Shown: in pieces, positions 28,101-37,019 of the stretch
Layout: each line of letters opens with the position of its first letter
Numbering within the stretch: the stretch's first letter is position 1
The notes under the pieces: model-generated
The model's database searches: none
What the model saw: only the letters and a program-made list of their open reading frames with translations
Told to the model about the DNA's origin: nothing
Made by a program: the position numbers and the translations under genes
DNA from: Streptomyces sp. I6
GTDB lineage: Bacteria; Actinomycetota; Actinomycetes; Streptomycetales; Streptomycetaceae
Reading direction: 5' to 3'
DNA length: 64,000 bases
NCBI GenBank assembly: GCA_003725745.1
Contig: RHDP01000001.1
Location: 1,395,501 to 1,459,500 of the forward strand

Positions 28101-28665
28101 GGAAGTACCGGTCCTTGCCGAAGATGTCCTGGTACTCGGCCGCCGACTTCAGGGCCTCGTCGAACTGGCCGAGGCGCAGCCTGGTCTGGAGCTCGCCCGA
28201 GGGGCAGCCGGTGGAGGCGATCAGGCCCTCGGACCACTTGGAGATCGTCTCCTTGTCCATCCGCGGCCACTTCTGGAGCCAGCCCTCGGCGTACGCGTCC
28301 GAGGAGAGGCGGAAGAGGTTGTGCAGACCCGTCGCGTTCGCCGCCCAGATCGTCTTGTGGGTGTAACCGCCGGAACCGGAGACGTCGTCCCGCTTCTGGT
28401 GCGGCTGACCCCAGAGGATCTTCCGCTTGTTCCGCCGCGACTCGGGGGCGACATAGGCCTCGATGCCGATGATCGGGGTGACCCCGGCCTTCTGCGCGGA
28501 GTGGAAGAAGTCGTAGGCGCCGTGCAGGTTGCCGTGATCGCTCATGGCGATGTGCGTCATGCCCATCTCGTTGCAGGCGTCGAACATGTCCTTGAGCCGC
28601 GCGGCACCGTCCAGCAGCGAGTACTGGGTGTGGACGTGAAGGTGCGTGAAGGGCGGCTTGGTCAC
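25126..28665 (-). CDS. dnaE: DNA polymerase III alpha subunit
   Basis: The main replicative polymerase, 1179 aa. The PHP domain comes first (THLHVHTQYSLLDGAARL, MSDHGNLHGAYDF). The catalytic Asp pair is in ISMPDVDIDFDERRR, preceded by GPGRGSAAGS; the third acid lies further on. Then come YQEQVQKAAQIIAGYSLGEAD and the fingers with MGKKKPEELAKNF, a helix-hairpin-helix region around FPDFLDKVEAVVCNKRTVESL, and an OB domain (AVVTIGGIISGLQRKMTKQG). GTG start at 28665 gives VTKPPFTHLHVHTQ, the expected beginning. The frame is intact over 3.5 kb. A perfect palindrome lies between its start and the divergent DUF2252 gene. Confidence 0.98.
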   Translation of the reverse strand: MTKPPFTHLHVHTQYSLLDGAARLKDMFDACNEMGMTHIAMSDHGNLHGAYDFFHSAQKAGVTPIIGIEAYVAPESRRNKRKILWGQPHQKRDDVSGSGGYTHKTIWAANATGLHNLFRLSSDAYAEGWLQKWPRMDKETISKWSEGLIASTGCPSGELQTRLRLGQFDEALKSAAEYQDIFGKDRYFLELMDHGIEIERRVRDGLLEIGRKLGIPPLVTNDSHYTYAHEAGAHDALLCIQTGKNLSDPDRFKFDGTGYYLKSTDEMYAIDASDAWQEGCRNTLLVAEQVDTTGMFEKRDLMPRFDIPEGHTEVSWFREETMRGMHRRFPDGIPDDRMQQVEYEMDTIISMGFPGYFLVVADFIMWAKNQGIAVGPGRGSAAGSIVAYAMGITDLDPIPHGLIFERFLNPERISMPDVDIDFDERRRVEVIRYVTEKYGADKVAMIGTYGTIKAKNAIKDSARVLGYPYAMGDRLTKAMPADVLGKGIPLSGILDPQHPRYSEAGEIRGMYENEPDVKKVIDTARGVEGLVRQMGVHAAGVIMSSETITDHVPVWVRHTDGVTITQWDYPSCESLGLLKMDFLGLRNLTIMDDAVKMVKANKGIDIDLLSLPLDDPTTFELLQRGDTLGVFQFDGGPMRSLLRLMKPDNFEDISAVSALYRPGPMGMNSHTNYALRKNGQQEITPIHPELEEPLKEVLDVTYGLIVYQEQVQKAAQIIAGYSLGEADILRRVMGKKKPEELAKNFTIFQAGARKNDYSDEAVQALWDVLVPFAGYAFNKAHSAAYGLVSYWTAFLKANHPAEYMAALLTSVKDDKDKSAVYLNECRRMGIKVLPPNVNESEPNFAAQGDDVILFGLTAVRNVGQNVVDSIIKCRKAKGKYATFPDFLDKVEAVVCNKRTVESLIKAGAFDEMGHTRKGLVAQHEPMIDNVVAVKRKEAEGQFDLFGGMGDETSGEPGFGLDVEFSDVEWEKSYLLAQEREMLGLYVSDHPLFGIEHVLSDKTDAAIAQLTGGEHADGAVVTIGGIISGLQRKMTKQGNAWAIATVEDLAGSIECMFFPATYQLVSTQLVEDTVVFVKGRLDKREDVPRLVAMELMVPDLSSAGANAPVVITIPTVKVTPPMVSRLGEILGHHKGNTEVRIKLQGARKTTVLRLDRHRVQPDPALFGDLKVLLGPSCLAG

Positions 28666-28782
28666 GGCGGGAGGCCTCCAGGACGGTCCGGTTCGACAGC
28701 GTGGAAGTCTATTCCTCCTCACCGACAGAAGGCGGCCGGGTGCCCCGGCGGCGGGGAGTGGCGGGCGGACGCGCCGCGCGCC

Positions 28783-28827
28783 CGGTAGTGCGGAGTGCCC
28801 GGACGCGCCGGGCACTCCGCACTACCG
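28783..28827. promoter_or_regulatory. Perfect 20-bp palindrome in the dnaE/DUF2252 divergent region
   Basis: The arms at 28783-28802 and 28808-28827 match without mismatch (CGGTAGTGCGGAGTGCCCGG and its complement) around a 5-base ACGCG spacer. It lies 117 bases before dnaE and 60 bases before the DUF2252 start, inside the 222-bp divergent promoter region. It may be an operator, an RNA hairpin in a 5' leader, or a terminator insulating the two promoters. Confidence 0.6.
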
Positions 28828-28887
28828 TCGTGCGTTGACCCGGACGGAAACCCGTCCCCCACGTCCCGCACCAGGAGGCACCCAGCG

Positions 28888-30213
28888 ATGTCGGTCCACC
28901 AGCCCCCGGCCGGCGAGCGCGGCGAGGAGATCCTCGCCGTGTTCGGAACCGCCTTCGGCGAGCTCCTGGCCGCCGACCCGGCCGCGTTCCGGGTGAAGTT
29001 CCGCAAGATGGCGGCCTCGGCCTTCGCCTTCTACCGGGGCTCGGCGAGCCTGTTCTACGCCGACCTGGAGCGCGAGCAGCACACCGGCCCGTATCTGGAC
29101 GACCGCACCGGCCGGGTGTGGATCCACGGCGATCTGCACGCCGAGAACTTCGGCACCTACATGGACTCCAACGGGCGGCTGATCTTCAACGTCAACGACT
29201 TCGACGAGGCGTACGTGGGCCCCTTCACCTGGGACCTCAAGCGGCTCTCCGCCTCGCTGGCTCTGATCGGCTACACCAAGGCGCTCAGCGACGAGCAGAT
29301 CACCGGGCTGGTGCGGGTCTTCGCCGCCGCCTACCGCGAGCGCGTCCACGCGCTGGCCACCGGCGCGAAGAACGACGAGGTGCCGCCCTTCACCCTGGAC
29401 ACCGCGGAGGGCCCGCTGCTGGAGGCGCTGCACAGCGCCCGCTCGCTGACCCGCTTCGGGCTGCTGGACTCGATGACCGAGATCCGCGACTTCGAGCGGC
29501 GCTTCACCGGGGGCGGCGGGGCGATCGAGCTGGACGCGGCGACCCGCTACAAGGTGCTGGCGGCGTTCGACGGCTATCTGGAGACGCTGCCCGAGTCCAG
29601 CCTCGCCCGGCCCGACTCGTACCGGGTGAAGGACGTGGTCGGACGGCGCGGCATCGGCATCGGCTCCGCCGGCCTGCCGTCGTACAACATCCTGCTGGAG
29701 GGCAACAGCGACGCCCTCGAGAACGACGTCGTGATCTACCTGAAGCAGGCGCAGACCCCGGCGGTGTCCCGGCACGTCACGGACGAGCGGGTGCGGAGCT
29801 ACTTCCACCACGAGGGGCACCGCACGGTGATCTCGCAGCGCGCCCTGCAGGCGCACGCGGACCCGTGGCTGGGCTGGACGGAGCTGGACGGCTCGGGTCA
29901 GCTGGTCGCCGAGGTCTCCCCGTACGCGGTGGACCTGGACTGGTCGGACATCGACGACCCGGAGGAGATCGCCGCGGTCGTCGCCGACCTCGGCCGGGCG
30001 ACGGCCGCCATGCACGCGGCGGCGGACGACGAGAGCGGCCACTCCCTGGTCCCGTTCTCCACCGAGCGGGCCATCGACGCGGCGATCGCGGCGGACGAGG
30101 ACGGCTTCGGGGAACTTCTGGTGGACTTCGCACACGGCTACGGCGCCCGGGCCCGCGCCGACCACCAGATCTTCGTGGACCTGTTCCGCAACGGCCGGAT
30201 CCCCGGGCTGTAG
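28888..30213 (+). CDS. DUF2252 family protein (kinase-like fold)
   Basis: A 441-aa protein of the DUF2252 family, which resembles aminoglycoside-phosphotransferase-like kinases. Features: FRVKFRKMAASAFAFYRGS, a catalytic-loop-like VWIHGDLHAENFGTYMDSNG, FNVNDFDEAYVGPFTWDLKR (DFD, as a DFG equivalent) and VVIYLKQAQTPAV (candidate ATP Lys). The substrate is unknown. ATG 28888 follows AGGAGG with 9 bases. It diverges from dnaE and is followed by a hairpin. Confidence 0.9.
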   Translation: MSVHQPPAGERGEEILAVFGTAFGELLAADPAAFRVKFRKMAASAFAFYRGSASLFYADLEREQHTGPYLDDRTGRVWIHGDLHAENFGTYMDSNGRLIFNVNDFDEAYVGPFTWDLKRLSASLALIGYTKALSDEQITGLVRVFAAAYRERVHALATGAKNDEVPPFTLDTAEGPLLEALHSARSLTRFGLLDSMTEIRDFERRFTGGGGAIELDAATRYKVLAAFDGYLETLPESSLARPDSYRVKDVVGRRGIGIGSAGLPSYNILLEGNSDALENDVVIYLKQAQTPAVSRHVTDERVRSYFHHEGHRTVISQRALQAHADPWLGWTELDGSGQLVAEVSPYAVDLDWSDIDDPEEIAAVVADLGRATAAMHAAADDESGHSLVPFSTERAIDAAIAADEDGFGELLVDFAHGYGARARADHQIFVDLFRNGRIPGL

Positions 30214-30230
30214 CCGACCGGTCACGTGCG

Positions 30231-30278
30231 GGAGGGCCGGGGCAGTGCGCCGGCCCCGCCGGGACGGCCCGGCCCTCC
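30231..30278 (+). terminator. Hairpin after the DUF2252 gene
   Basis: GGAGGGCCGGG at 30231-30241 pairs perfectly with 30268-30278. The 26-base interior can fold into a further G+C stem. It starts 18 bases past the stop codon. The 185 bases from here to the next gene probably carry that gene's promoter; nothing else is seen. Confidence 0.6.
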
Positions 30279-30463
30279 GGGGCGGCGGCCGCGCGATTCC
30301 CGGACGGCGCAGCGCCGTACCGCTCGGTGCCGGAGGCGCGAAGGCCGGATCCTTAGAGGCCTCTTACCGAGCGGCATGGCACACTCCAGACGATGCCCGG
30401 ATTCCCCGCGGGCACCGCCGGGGAGCCGGAGTCGCAAAGGACGTCCACCCAGTCAGGAGCCCC

Positions 30464-31144
30464 GTGCACATAGGCGAGACCCGCCTCAGAGGGCTGCGGG
30501 CGGCGGTTTTCACGGCATTCGCCGTGACGCTGTCCGTGGCCTCCCATGTGCTGCTCTCGGGGGTGCCGCTGCCCGTTCCGGCCGTCGCGGCGGTCGCCGG
30601 CGGAGTGTTCCTCGTCACGTACGCCCTGGCGGGCCGGGAGCGTGGGTACGGACCGATCGCGGCCGTGCTGGTCCCCCTGGAGCTGGCGGCGGACACGGTC
30701 TTCACGGCCGGCCAGCACGTCTGCTACGGCGCCGCGGGCGGGCCCGTCGCCGGTTCGCTCCGGGCGGTCGGGGTGGACGTGCTCTGCGGCGGCGCCGCCG
30801 GGACGCAGCTGCCCGGAGTGGCGGCGGCCGAAGGCCGGCTCGCCGCGCTGGTCGACTCCCCCGACCCGCACGTGCCCTGGCTGCTGCTCGCGGCCCATGT
30901 CGCCGTCGGGCTGCTCGCCGCGGCCTGGCTGCGCCGCGGCGAGTCGGCGCTCGCGGGTCTGCTGCGCACGGCGGCCCTGGCCGCGTTCCGGCCGCTGCTG
31001 ATCGCCGTCGCGGTCGTCCACCGCCGCACCGCCGCCCGTCCCCCGGCGCGGGTGGCGACCCGCCCGTTCACCGCCCGCACCCGCCACTTCGTGCACTCCG
31101 TGCGACGCAGGGGACCGCCTCGGCCGGCTCCGGCTCCCGTCTGA
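30464..31144 (+). CDS. Conserved streptomycete membrane protein of unknown function
   Basis: A 226-aa protein with about four hydrophobic segments: AVFTAFAVTLSVASHVLLSG, VAAVAGGVFLVTYALAG, YGPIAAVLVPLELAADTVF and PWLLLAAHVAVGLLAAAWL, then a basic, Pro/Arg-rich cytoplasmic tail. A GQHVCYG segment lies in an outer loop. GTG 30464 has CAGGAG 4-5 bases upstream. It is directly followed by the second DsbA-like gene (68 bases), a pairing I recall in other streptomycetes. An accessory role in extracytoplasmic redox is possible but unproven. Confidence 0.8.
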   Translation: MHIGETRLRGLRAAVFTAFAVTLSVASHVLLSGVPLPVPAVAAVAGGVFLVTYALAGRERGYGPIAAVLVPLELAADTVFTAGQHVCYGAAGGPVAGSLRAVGVDVLCGGAAGTQLPGVAAAEGRLAALVDSPDPHVPWLLLAAHVAVGLLAAAWLRRGESALAGLLRTAALAAFRPLLIAVAVVHRRTAARPPARVATRPFTARTRHFVHSVRRRGPPRPAPAPV

Positions 31145-31212
31145 GCCCCGGCACGTCCCCGAACGGCCTCTTCCCCACCCTTCCCACGGATTTCCCCACG
31201 GAGAAAACAATC

Positions 31213-32025
31213 ATGAGTGCACGCAACAGCCGCGCCAACAAGGCCGCCGCCCGCGAGCGTCTGCGTCTGGAGCGCGAACGCCAGGCGAAGAAGGACAAGA
31301 TCAGGCGGCAGCTCGTCGTCGCCGTCTCGACCGTCGCGGTCCTGGCGGCCGCCGGCGGCATCGGCTACGCCGTCATGCAGGCCAACAAGCCCTCGGCCTG
31401 GGAGGCGGCGAAGGACGCGAAGGTCGTCGAACCCCGGAACACCGAGGGCGAGAACGGCACCACGGTCGTCGTCGGCAAGCCGACCGCGAAGAAGACCCTG
31501 GAGGTCTACGAGGACTCGCGCTGCCCGGTCTGCGCGACGTTCGAGCAGGCGGTCGGCGAGACCATGAAGAAGGACGTGGACGCGGGCAAGTACAAGCTGA
31601 AGTACGTCGGCGCGACGTTCATCGACAACAGCGACAACGGCGAGGGTTCCAAGAACGCCCTCTCCGCCCTCGGCGCCGCGCTCGACGTGAGCCCCGAGGC
31701 GTTCCTGGACTTCAAGGCGGCGCTCTACTCCGCGAACTTCCATCCGGAGGAGAGCGACGACAAGTTCGCCAAGGACGCGTATCTGCTGGAGATCGCCGAC
31801 TCGGTGGACGCGCTGAAGAACAACGCCGGGTTCAAGAAGAACGTCGAGAACGGCACCTTCGACGCCTGGGCGCTGAAGATGTCCGAGACCTTCGACGACA
31901 GCGGGGTGACCGGCACGCCGACCCTGAGGATGGACGGCAAGAAGGTGGTCGCGGAGGGCAGCGAGAACGCGCCGATGACGGTCGAGCAGTTCAACGCCGC
32001 GGTCGACAAGGCGCTCAAGGGCTGA
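31213..32025 (+). CDS. DsbA-like membrane-anchored thiol-disulfide oxidoreductase
   Basis: A 270-aa paralogue of the protein at 1-791. It has a basic N-terminus (MSARNSRANKAAARERLRLE), one anchor helix (QLVVAVSTVAVLAAAGGIGY), then a thioredoxin-like domain with CPVC in YEDSRCPVCATFEQAVGE. A helical insert follows and a cis-Pro candidate lies in GVTGTPTLRMDG. It probably forms or shuffles disulfides in secreted proteins. ATG start at 31213 behind a weak Shine-Dalgarno-like GGAG. A hairpin follows its stop. It lies next to a PhoD-type secreted phosphatase, a possible client. Confidence 0.88.
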   Translation: MSARNSRANKAAARERLRLERERQAKKDKIRRQLVVAVSTVAVLAAAGGIGYAVMQANKPSAWEAAKDAKVVEPRNTEGENGTTVVVGKPTAKKTLEVYEDSRCPVCATFEQAVGETMKKDVDAGKYKLKYVGATFIDNSDNGEGSKNALSALGAALDVSPEAFLDFKAALYSANFHPEESDDKFAKDAYLLEIADSVDALKNNAGFKKNVENGTFDAWALKMSETFDDSGVTGTPTLRMDGKKVVAEGSENAPMTVEQFNAAVDKALKG

Positions 32026-32049
32026 CGCCGCACCGCAGCGGCCTTGGAC

Positions 32050-32087
32050 GTGGGCCGTGCGCCGGGACTTCCCAACGCACGGCCCAC
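32050..32087 (+). terminator. Hairpin after the second DsbA-like gene
   Basis: GTGGGCCGTGCG at 32050-32061 pairs perfectly with 32076-32087 around a 14-base loop, 25 bases past the stop. It is the likely transcript end of the membrane protein plus DsbA pair. Confidence 0.65.
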
Positions 32088-32199
32088 TCGCCTTAGGGGC
32101 CCCGGTACCGGCGGCCGGAGCGCCCCGCGTCCGGGCGGGCCGCATCGGGCCGCATCCGGGCCCACCGCTTCCCGGGCGGAGACCGCCGTCTGCCACCCG

Positions 32200-32269
32200 G
32201 TCGCCCCATCGCCCCATCGCCCCATCGTCCGGTCGTCCGGTCGCCCGGTCGCCCGGTCGCCCGGTCCGG
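32200..32269. repeat. 9-bp tandem repeats, non-coding
   Basis: About seven to eight copies of CGCCCCATC, grading into GGTCGTCCG and GGTCGCCCG, run through 32200-32269. The array fills much of the 335-bp gap between the DsbA-like gene and phoD. Only the upstream hairpin and the phoD promoter region are otherwise expected there. Confidence 0.85.
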
Positions 32270-32360
32270 GCAACGGACGGGCGGACAGTCGGGATCCGGC
32301 AGACGAACTTTCCTGAATTCGCCTGCCAGTTCGCCCTACCGGTCAGTAGTCTGACCGCCC

Positions 32361-34008
32361 GTGACCAGTAGACTCACCTCATCCCCAGCCGCCGCTCGGT
32401 CGTCAAAGCCGCCGCCGCCACCGCTGTCGCCACCGCCGCCGTCCCCGCGTTCGCGGCCCCTCCGCCGCCTTCCCTCGGAACAGGGCACGGCCTTCCTCCA
32501 CGGGTCGCCTCCGGGATCCGCTCCCCGACGGCGTACTGCTGTGGACCCGGGTCACCCCGTCCCCCGACGCGCTGCCCGGCTCCGGCAAGGGCCCCGCCAC
32601 CGAGGTGGGTTGGGAGATCGCCGAGGACAAGGGCTTCGCCAGGGTCGTCGCAGGCGGCCTGACCACGACCACCGCGGCCACCGACCACACCGTCAAGGTC
32701 GACGTCAGGGGCCTGCGCCCGGCGACCGCCTACTTCTTCCGCTTCACCTCCGGCGGCAACGTGTCCGCGACCGGCCGCACCCGGACCGCGCCCGCGGCGG
32801 ACGCCGCCGCGCCGGGGGTGCGCTTCGGCGTGGTGTCCTGCGCCAACTGGGAGTCCGGGTACTTCGCCGCGTACCGCCATCTCGCGGCCCGCGCCGACCT
32901 GGACGCGGTCCTGCACCTCGGCGACTACATCTACGAGTACGGCACCGGAAGCTACCCCGCGGAAAAGTACGTCGTGCGCCGCCACGAGCCCGCCCACGAG
33001 ATCACGACGCTCTCCGACTACCGCGCCCGGCACGGCACGTACAAGACCGACACCGACCTCCAGGCGATGCACGCCGCCCATCCGCTCGTCGCGATCTGGG
33101 ACGACCACGAGATCGCCAACGACGCCTGGTCCGGCGGCGCGGAGAACCACACGCCCGGCACCGAGGGCGACTACGCGGCCCGGGCCGCCGCGGCGAAGCA
33201 GGCCTACTTCGAGTGGATGCCCGTGCGCACCTCCACGGAGGGCACGGTCTACCGCCGGCTGCGCTTCGGCAAGCTGGCCGATCTGCATCTGCTGGACCTG
33301 CGGTCGTTCCGCTCCGAGCAGGTGTCCGTGGGCAGCGGCAAGGTCGACGACCCGGAGCGCACGATCACCGGCCGGGCCCAGCTGGACTGGCTGAAGGCCG
33401 GCCTGGCGTCCTCGGACGCCGCCTGGAAGCTCGTCGGCACCTCGGTGATGATCTCACCGGTGGCCTTCGGTTCCGTGCCCGCCCATCTGCTGGGGCCGAT
33501 CGCCGGGCTGCTCGGGCTGCCCAAGGAGGGGCTCGCGGTCAACGTGGACCAGTGGGACGGCTACACCGACGACCGGAAGGAGCTGCTGAGGCATCTGACG
33601 GACCGGGGGATCGAGAACACCGTCTTCCTCACCGGTGACATCCACATGGCGTGGGCCAACGACATACCGGTCACGGCGGCCACGTACCCGGTGTCGCGGT
33701 CGGCCGCGACCGAGTTCGTGGTGACGTCGGTGACCTCCGACAACCTGGACGACATCCTGCGCGTCGCCCCCGGCACGGTGTCCCTGGTGGCGGCCACCGC
33801 CGTCAAGGCCGCGAACCGCCATGTGAAGTGGCTCGACATGGACCACCACGGCTACGGCGTGCTGGACGTGACCGCCGAGCGCTCGCAGATGGACTACTAC
33901 ACCCTCTCCGACCGGACGCGGCAGGACGCCACCGCGTCCTGGGCGCGCTCGTACCGGACGCTGAGCGGCACGCAGAAGGTCGAGCGCGTCAGCCGGCCGG
34001 TGCGCTGA
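32361..34008 (+). CDS. phoD: PhoD-type Tat-secreted alkaline phosphatase (two frame breaks near 5' end)
   Basis: Secreted, Ca/Fe-dependent phosphodiesterase/phosphatase of the PhoD family, usually induced by phosphate starvation. After correction the N-terminus reads [18 protein letters not shown], a Tat twin-Arg signal with an Ala-rich h-region. Metal-site motifs: [36 protein letters not shown] and [13 protein letters not shown]. Single bases are missing at CCCC 32383-32386 and CCCC 32457-32460; adding both gives 1650 bases (549 aa). Uncorrected, only an internal GTG 32605 start is open, which loses the signal peptide. GTG 32361 is inferred from the signal sequence; its ribosome site is weak. 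Confidence 0.88.
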
Positions 34009-34376
34009 GGCCCACCCCGCGCGTGCGGGATCCGGCGGCCGGCCCCTGCCCCTCCGCTCCCGGAGGCCGGGGCCGGGGCCGGCCGCTCCACTCCCGGAGG
34101 CCGAGGCCGGCCCGTCCCTCGCTGTCACCGTGACCACCGTGGCGGTCGAGAGGCCACCGCCGCCTCCGTGGCGGCTCCGGTCCGGCGGCACCCCGGCGGC
34201 GGGCCTCGGGCGGCGCGAAGGGCCCCGCCCGGCCGTCGGGCCGCGTGGTGTCGGCGTGGCCGCCACCGCCCCGGGCCGGCACCGGACACGCTCCAGCGCC
34301 CACGGCCACAGCGCCGGAAGAGGGGCGCGCCGCACGCAGGGCGGCGGCCGCCGGGGGTCCGGTGCGCGCCCCTCGG
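34009..34376. terminator. 368-bp convergent gap with hairpin after phoD
   Basis: GGCCGGCCCC at 34037-34046 pairs with 34075-34084, with an inner CTCC/GGAG stem, about 30 bases past the phoD stop. CTCCCGGAGGCCG-type words recur at 34058 and 34091. The rest is G+C-rich with no supportable gene. Confidence 0.5.
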
Positions 34377-34967
34377 CTACCCGGGATCCGCTGCCTCCTC
34401 GAGCGTCTCCAGAAAGCCGAGCGCCACGCGCCACGTCCGGTCCGCCGCCTCCTCGTCGTGGTCGGGGAGGTCCGGGTCGGTGTACAGATGCCCCGCCCCG
34501 GGGTAGCGGTGGACCTCGACGTCCGCCCCGGCCCTGCCCATCCGCAGATACCAGGCGGTGAGCCAGTCGTGCGGCTCGAACGGGTCCGGATCGGCGACGT
34601 GCAGCTGTACGGGCAGGTCCTGCGCGTGCGCGTGCTCCGCGATGTCGGAGGTGCCGTGCAGCAGCAGGAGCCCGCGGGCCTTCTCGTCGCCGAGGGCGAG
34701 GTTCTGGGCGATGGCGGCACCCAGCGAGAACCCCGCGTACACGAGCCCGCGCTCGGAGTGCGGCGCGGCGGCGGCGATCGCCCGCTTCAGCAGCTCGTCC
34801 ACTCCGGCCTCGTCCTGGTACGCCCTGCCCTCCTCCACGGAGGAGTACACCCGGCCGTCGAACAGGTCGGGGGTCCACACCCGGTGGCCTGCCGCTCGCA
34901 GCCGCTCGGCGGCGGCGAGCACGGCGGGGCGCAGGCCGTACACCGAAGGGAAAAGCATGATGTCCAT
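34377..34967 (-). CDS. Dienelactone hydrolase family protein
   Basis: A 196-aa alpha/beta hydrolase of the dienelactone-hydrolase family. The nucleophile elbow is YAGFSLGAAIAQ, with Ser where classical dienelactone hydrolases have Cys. The acid lies in LHVADPDPFEP and the His in YPGAGHLYTDPD. The N-terminus MDIMLFPSVYGLRPAV is typical of this subgroup. ATG 34967 is used; ATG 34958 is possible. It diverges from the MscS gene with only 23 bases between start codons, so at least one transcript is probably leaderless. The substrate is unknown. Confidence 0.88.
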   Translation of the reverse strand: MDIMLFPSVYGLRPAVLAAAERLRAAGHRVWTPDLFDGRVYSSVEEGRAYQDEAGVDELLKRAIAAAAPHSERGLVYAGFSLGAAIAQNLALGDEKARGLLLLHGTSDIAEHAHAQDLPVQLHVADPDPFEPHDWLTAWYLRMGRAGADVEVHRYPGAGHLYTDPDLPDHDEEAADRTWRVALGFLETLEEAADPG

Positions 34968-34990
34968 CCGGTCAGGTTACGTTCGAGGGC

Positions 34991-36081
34991 ATGGAGAACG
35001 TGCTTCGCCCGTTGATCGTCCTCGTCGGCTCTGTGCTCCTCACACTGCTGCTGGGGTGGCTCACCGACCGGCTGCTGCGCCGTGCGGACGTCCGCCACAG
35101 CGATACACCGCTGTGGGGCCTCCTCCGCCGCTGCCGGGTGCCGCTGCAGGTGGTGGTGCTGGCCGCGCTGCTGCGAGGGACCTACACGGAGACCGCCATC
35201 ACGATCATCGAGGAGAACGAGGGCCTGATCGGTCATGTCCTGACACTGGTCCTGATCGCCGCGTCGGCCTGGCTGGTGGTGCGGATCGCCACTGCCGTGG
35301 TGGAGGCCTCGTACTCCCGCTTCGCGGCAACCTCCCGGGACCTGGCACGGGTGCGCCGGGTGCGCACCCAGGTCGCACTGGTCCAGCGGATCGTCACCGC
35401 CGTGGTCGCCGTGGTGGCCGTCGCGGCGATGCTGCTCACCTTCCCCGGCATGAACAAGCTGGGCGCCTCGCTGCTGGCCTCCGCCGGTGTCCTCGGCATC
35501 GTCGCCGGTGTAGCGGCCCAGTCAACCCTGGGCAACCTCTTCGCCGGCTTCCAGATCGCCTTCGGCGACATGGTGCGCATCGGGGACACCGTCGTCGTGG
35601 ACGGCGAGTGGGGCACGGTGGAGGAGGTGACGCTCACCTTCCTCGCGGTGCGGACCTGGGACGAGCGGCGGATCACGATGCCGGTGTCGTACTTCACCAG
35701 CAAGCCGTTCGAGAACTGGTCGCGCGGCGGCGTGCAGATGACCGGCACGGTCTTCTTCCACCTCGACCACACGGCACCGGTGCACCAGATGCGCGAGAAG
35801 CTGCACGACGTCCTGCGCGGGTGCCCGGCCTGGGACGGCCGCGACTGGTCGCTCGCCGTCACGGACACCACCCGAACACCATGGTGGTCCGGGCCGTGGT
35901 CACCGCGAAGGACGCGAACGACATCTGGACGGTGCGGTGCGCTGTGCGCGAGCAGCTGATCACCTGGCTCTGCGACCACCACCCGTACGCCCTTCCCCGC
36001 ATCGCCACCTCCCAGGCGGTCCCCCCGCCCGCGGTGCACACCCAGCCGGAGACGCCCACCCAGCGCACCGGCCGGGGGTAG
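34991..36081 (+). CDS. MscS-family mechanosensitive channel (one-base frame break)
   Basis: Small-conductance mechanosensitive channel, corrected length 363 aa. Hydrophobic helices run through residues about 5-27, 48-67, 80-100 and 130-150. The pore helix is ASLLASAGVLGIVAGVAAQS and the conserved beta-domain entry is TLGNLFAGFQIAFGDMVRIGD. The cytoplasmic part contains RITMPVSYFTSKPFENWSR. The frame breaks at CCC 35871-35873; one base restores PNTMVVRAVVTAKDANDIW and a Pro-rich tail, 1092 bases in all. ATG at 34991 lies only 23 bases from a divergent start. Confidence 0.9.
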
Positions 36082-36186
36082 CCGCGGCCGGGCGGCGGCG
36101 CCCCGGGCCTCGCGAGGTCCGAGGGCGCACGGGCCTGCGGGGACACACACGGGTGCGCGGGTACGGAAGTACAGCGGCGGTACCGG

Positions 36187-36932
36187 CTAGTGGCCGCGCT
36201 CCGCACCCCCGTTGACCTGGACGACCTGGGACGTGATGTGGGACGCGGCGTGGGAGGCCAGCCAGCGGAGGGTCTGGGCGACGTCGCCGGGACGGCCGGC
36301 CCGGCCGGTGGACGTCTCGGCGATGAGCTGCCTGCGGCGGTCCTCCTCGATCCCGTCGCCGAAGAACCCGGTCTCCTCGACGTAGCCGGGGCCACCAGGT
36401 TCACCGTGATGCCGCGCGGCCCGAGCCGGCGGGCCAGGTCGTGGGCGTAGGGGTGCAGGGCCGCCTTGGAGGCCGCGTACGGGGGCGAGCCGGACCCCCG
36501 GTAGGCCGCGATGGAGCTGAGGAAGAGGACGCGGCCGCCGGGTGTGGCCAGATGGCCCTCCAGGGCCTCGGTGAGGAGCGCCGCGGTGAGGGTGTTGAGA
36601 CGGAAGTTGAGCATCCAGTCGTGGGCGGCCTCCTCCAGCGGGTCCTCGCTTGCGGCACGCCCCTCCAGCCTGCCGCTGCCGCCCGCGCTGTGCACCAGCA
36701 CGTCCACCGTGCCGTACTCCCGCGCGGCGAACCGAGCGGCCCGGTGGGCGCCCCGGGGCTCGCTGAGGTCCGCGGCGCAGTAGCGTGCGCCGGGAATCCG
36801 CTCGGCCGCCCGTGCGAGCACCTCCTCGCGCCGCCCGAGCAGCAGCACCCGCTCACCGTCCGCGGCGAACGCCTCCGCCGCCGCCAGCCCGATTCCGGTA
36901 CCCCCGCCACTGATCACCACGGTGCGCGCCAT
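36187..36932 (-). CDS. Short-chain dehydrogenase/reductase (one-base frame break)
   Basis: Classical SDR, 248 aa when corrected. The NAD(P)-binding motif is VVISGGGTGIGLAAAEAF, then LLGRREEVLARAAERIP, DVLVHSAGGSGRLEGR (the NNAG position) and FLSSIAAYRGSGSPPYAASKAAL with catalytic Ser, Tyr and Lys. The frame breaks at GGGG 36388-36391 after NLVAP; one base gives GYVEETGFFGDG, then GRPGDVAQTLRWLAS and SQVVQVNGGAERGH, ending at 36187. ATG start at 36932. It converges with MscS. The substrate is unknown. Confidence 0.9.
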
Positions 36933-37019
36933 GCACCGATCCTACGGCTCCGCCACCTCCCTGAGCCGGTCCGAAACCGTCGACGGCGGGCCCGGGGCGG
37001 TGCGCCCGCACCGGGCCGC

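Noticed and set aside
25198-28788. Open frame of 1196 codons on the plus strand
   Set aside because: It is antisense to dnaE over its full length. It arises because GC-rich codon use removes stops from the complementary frame, and its translation has no recognisable domain.
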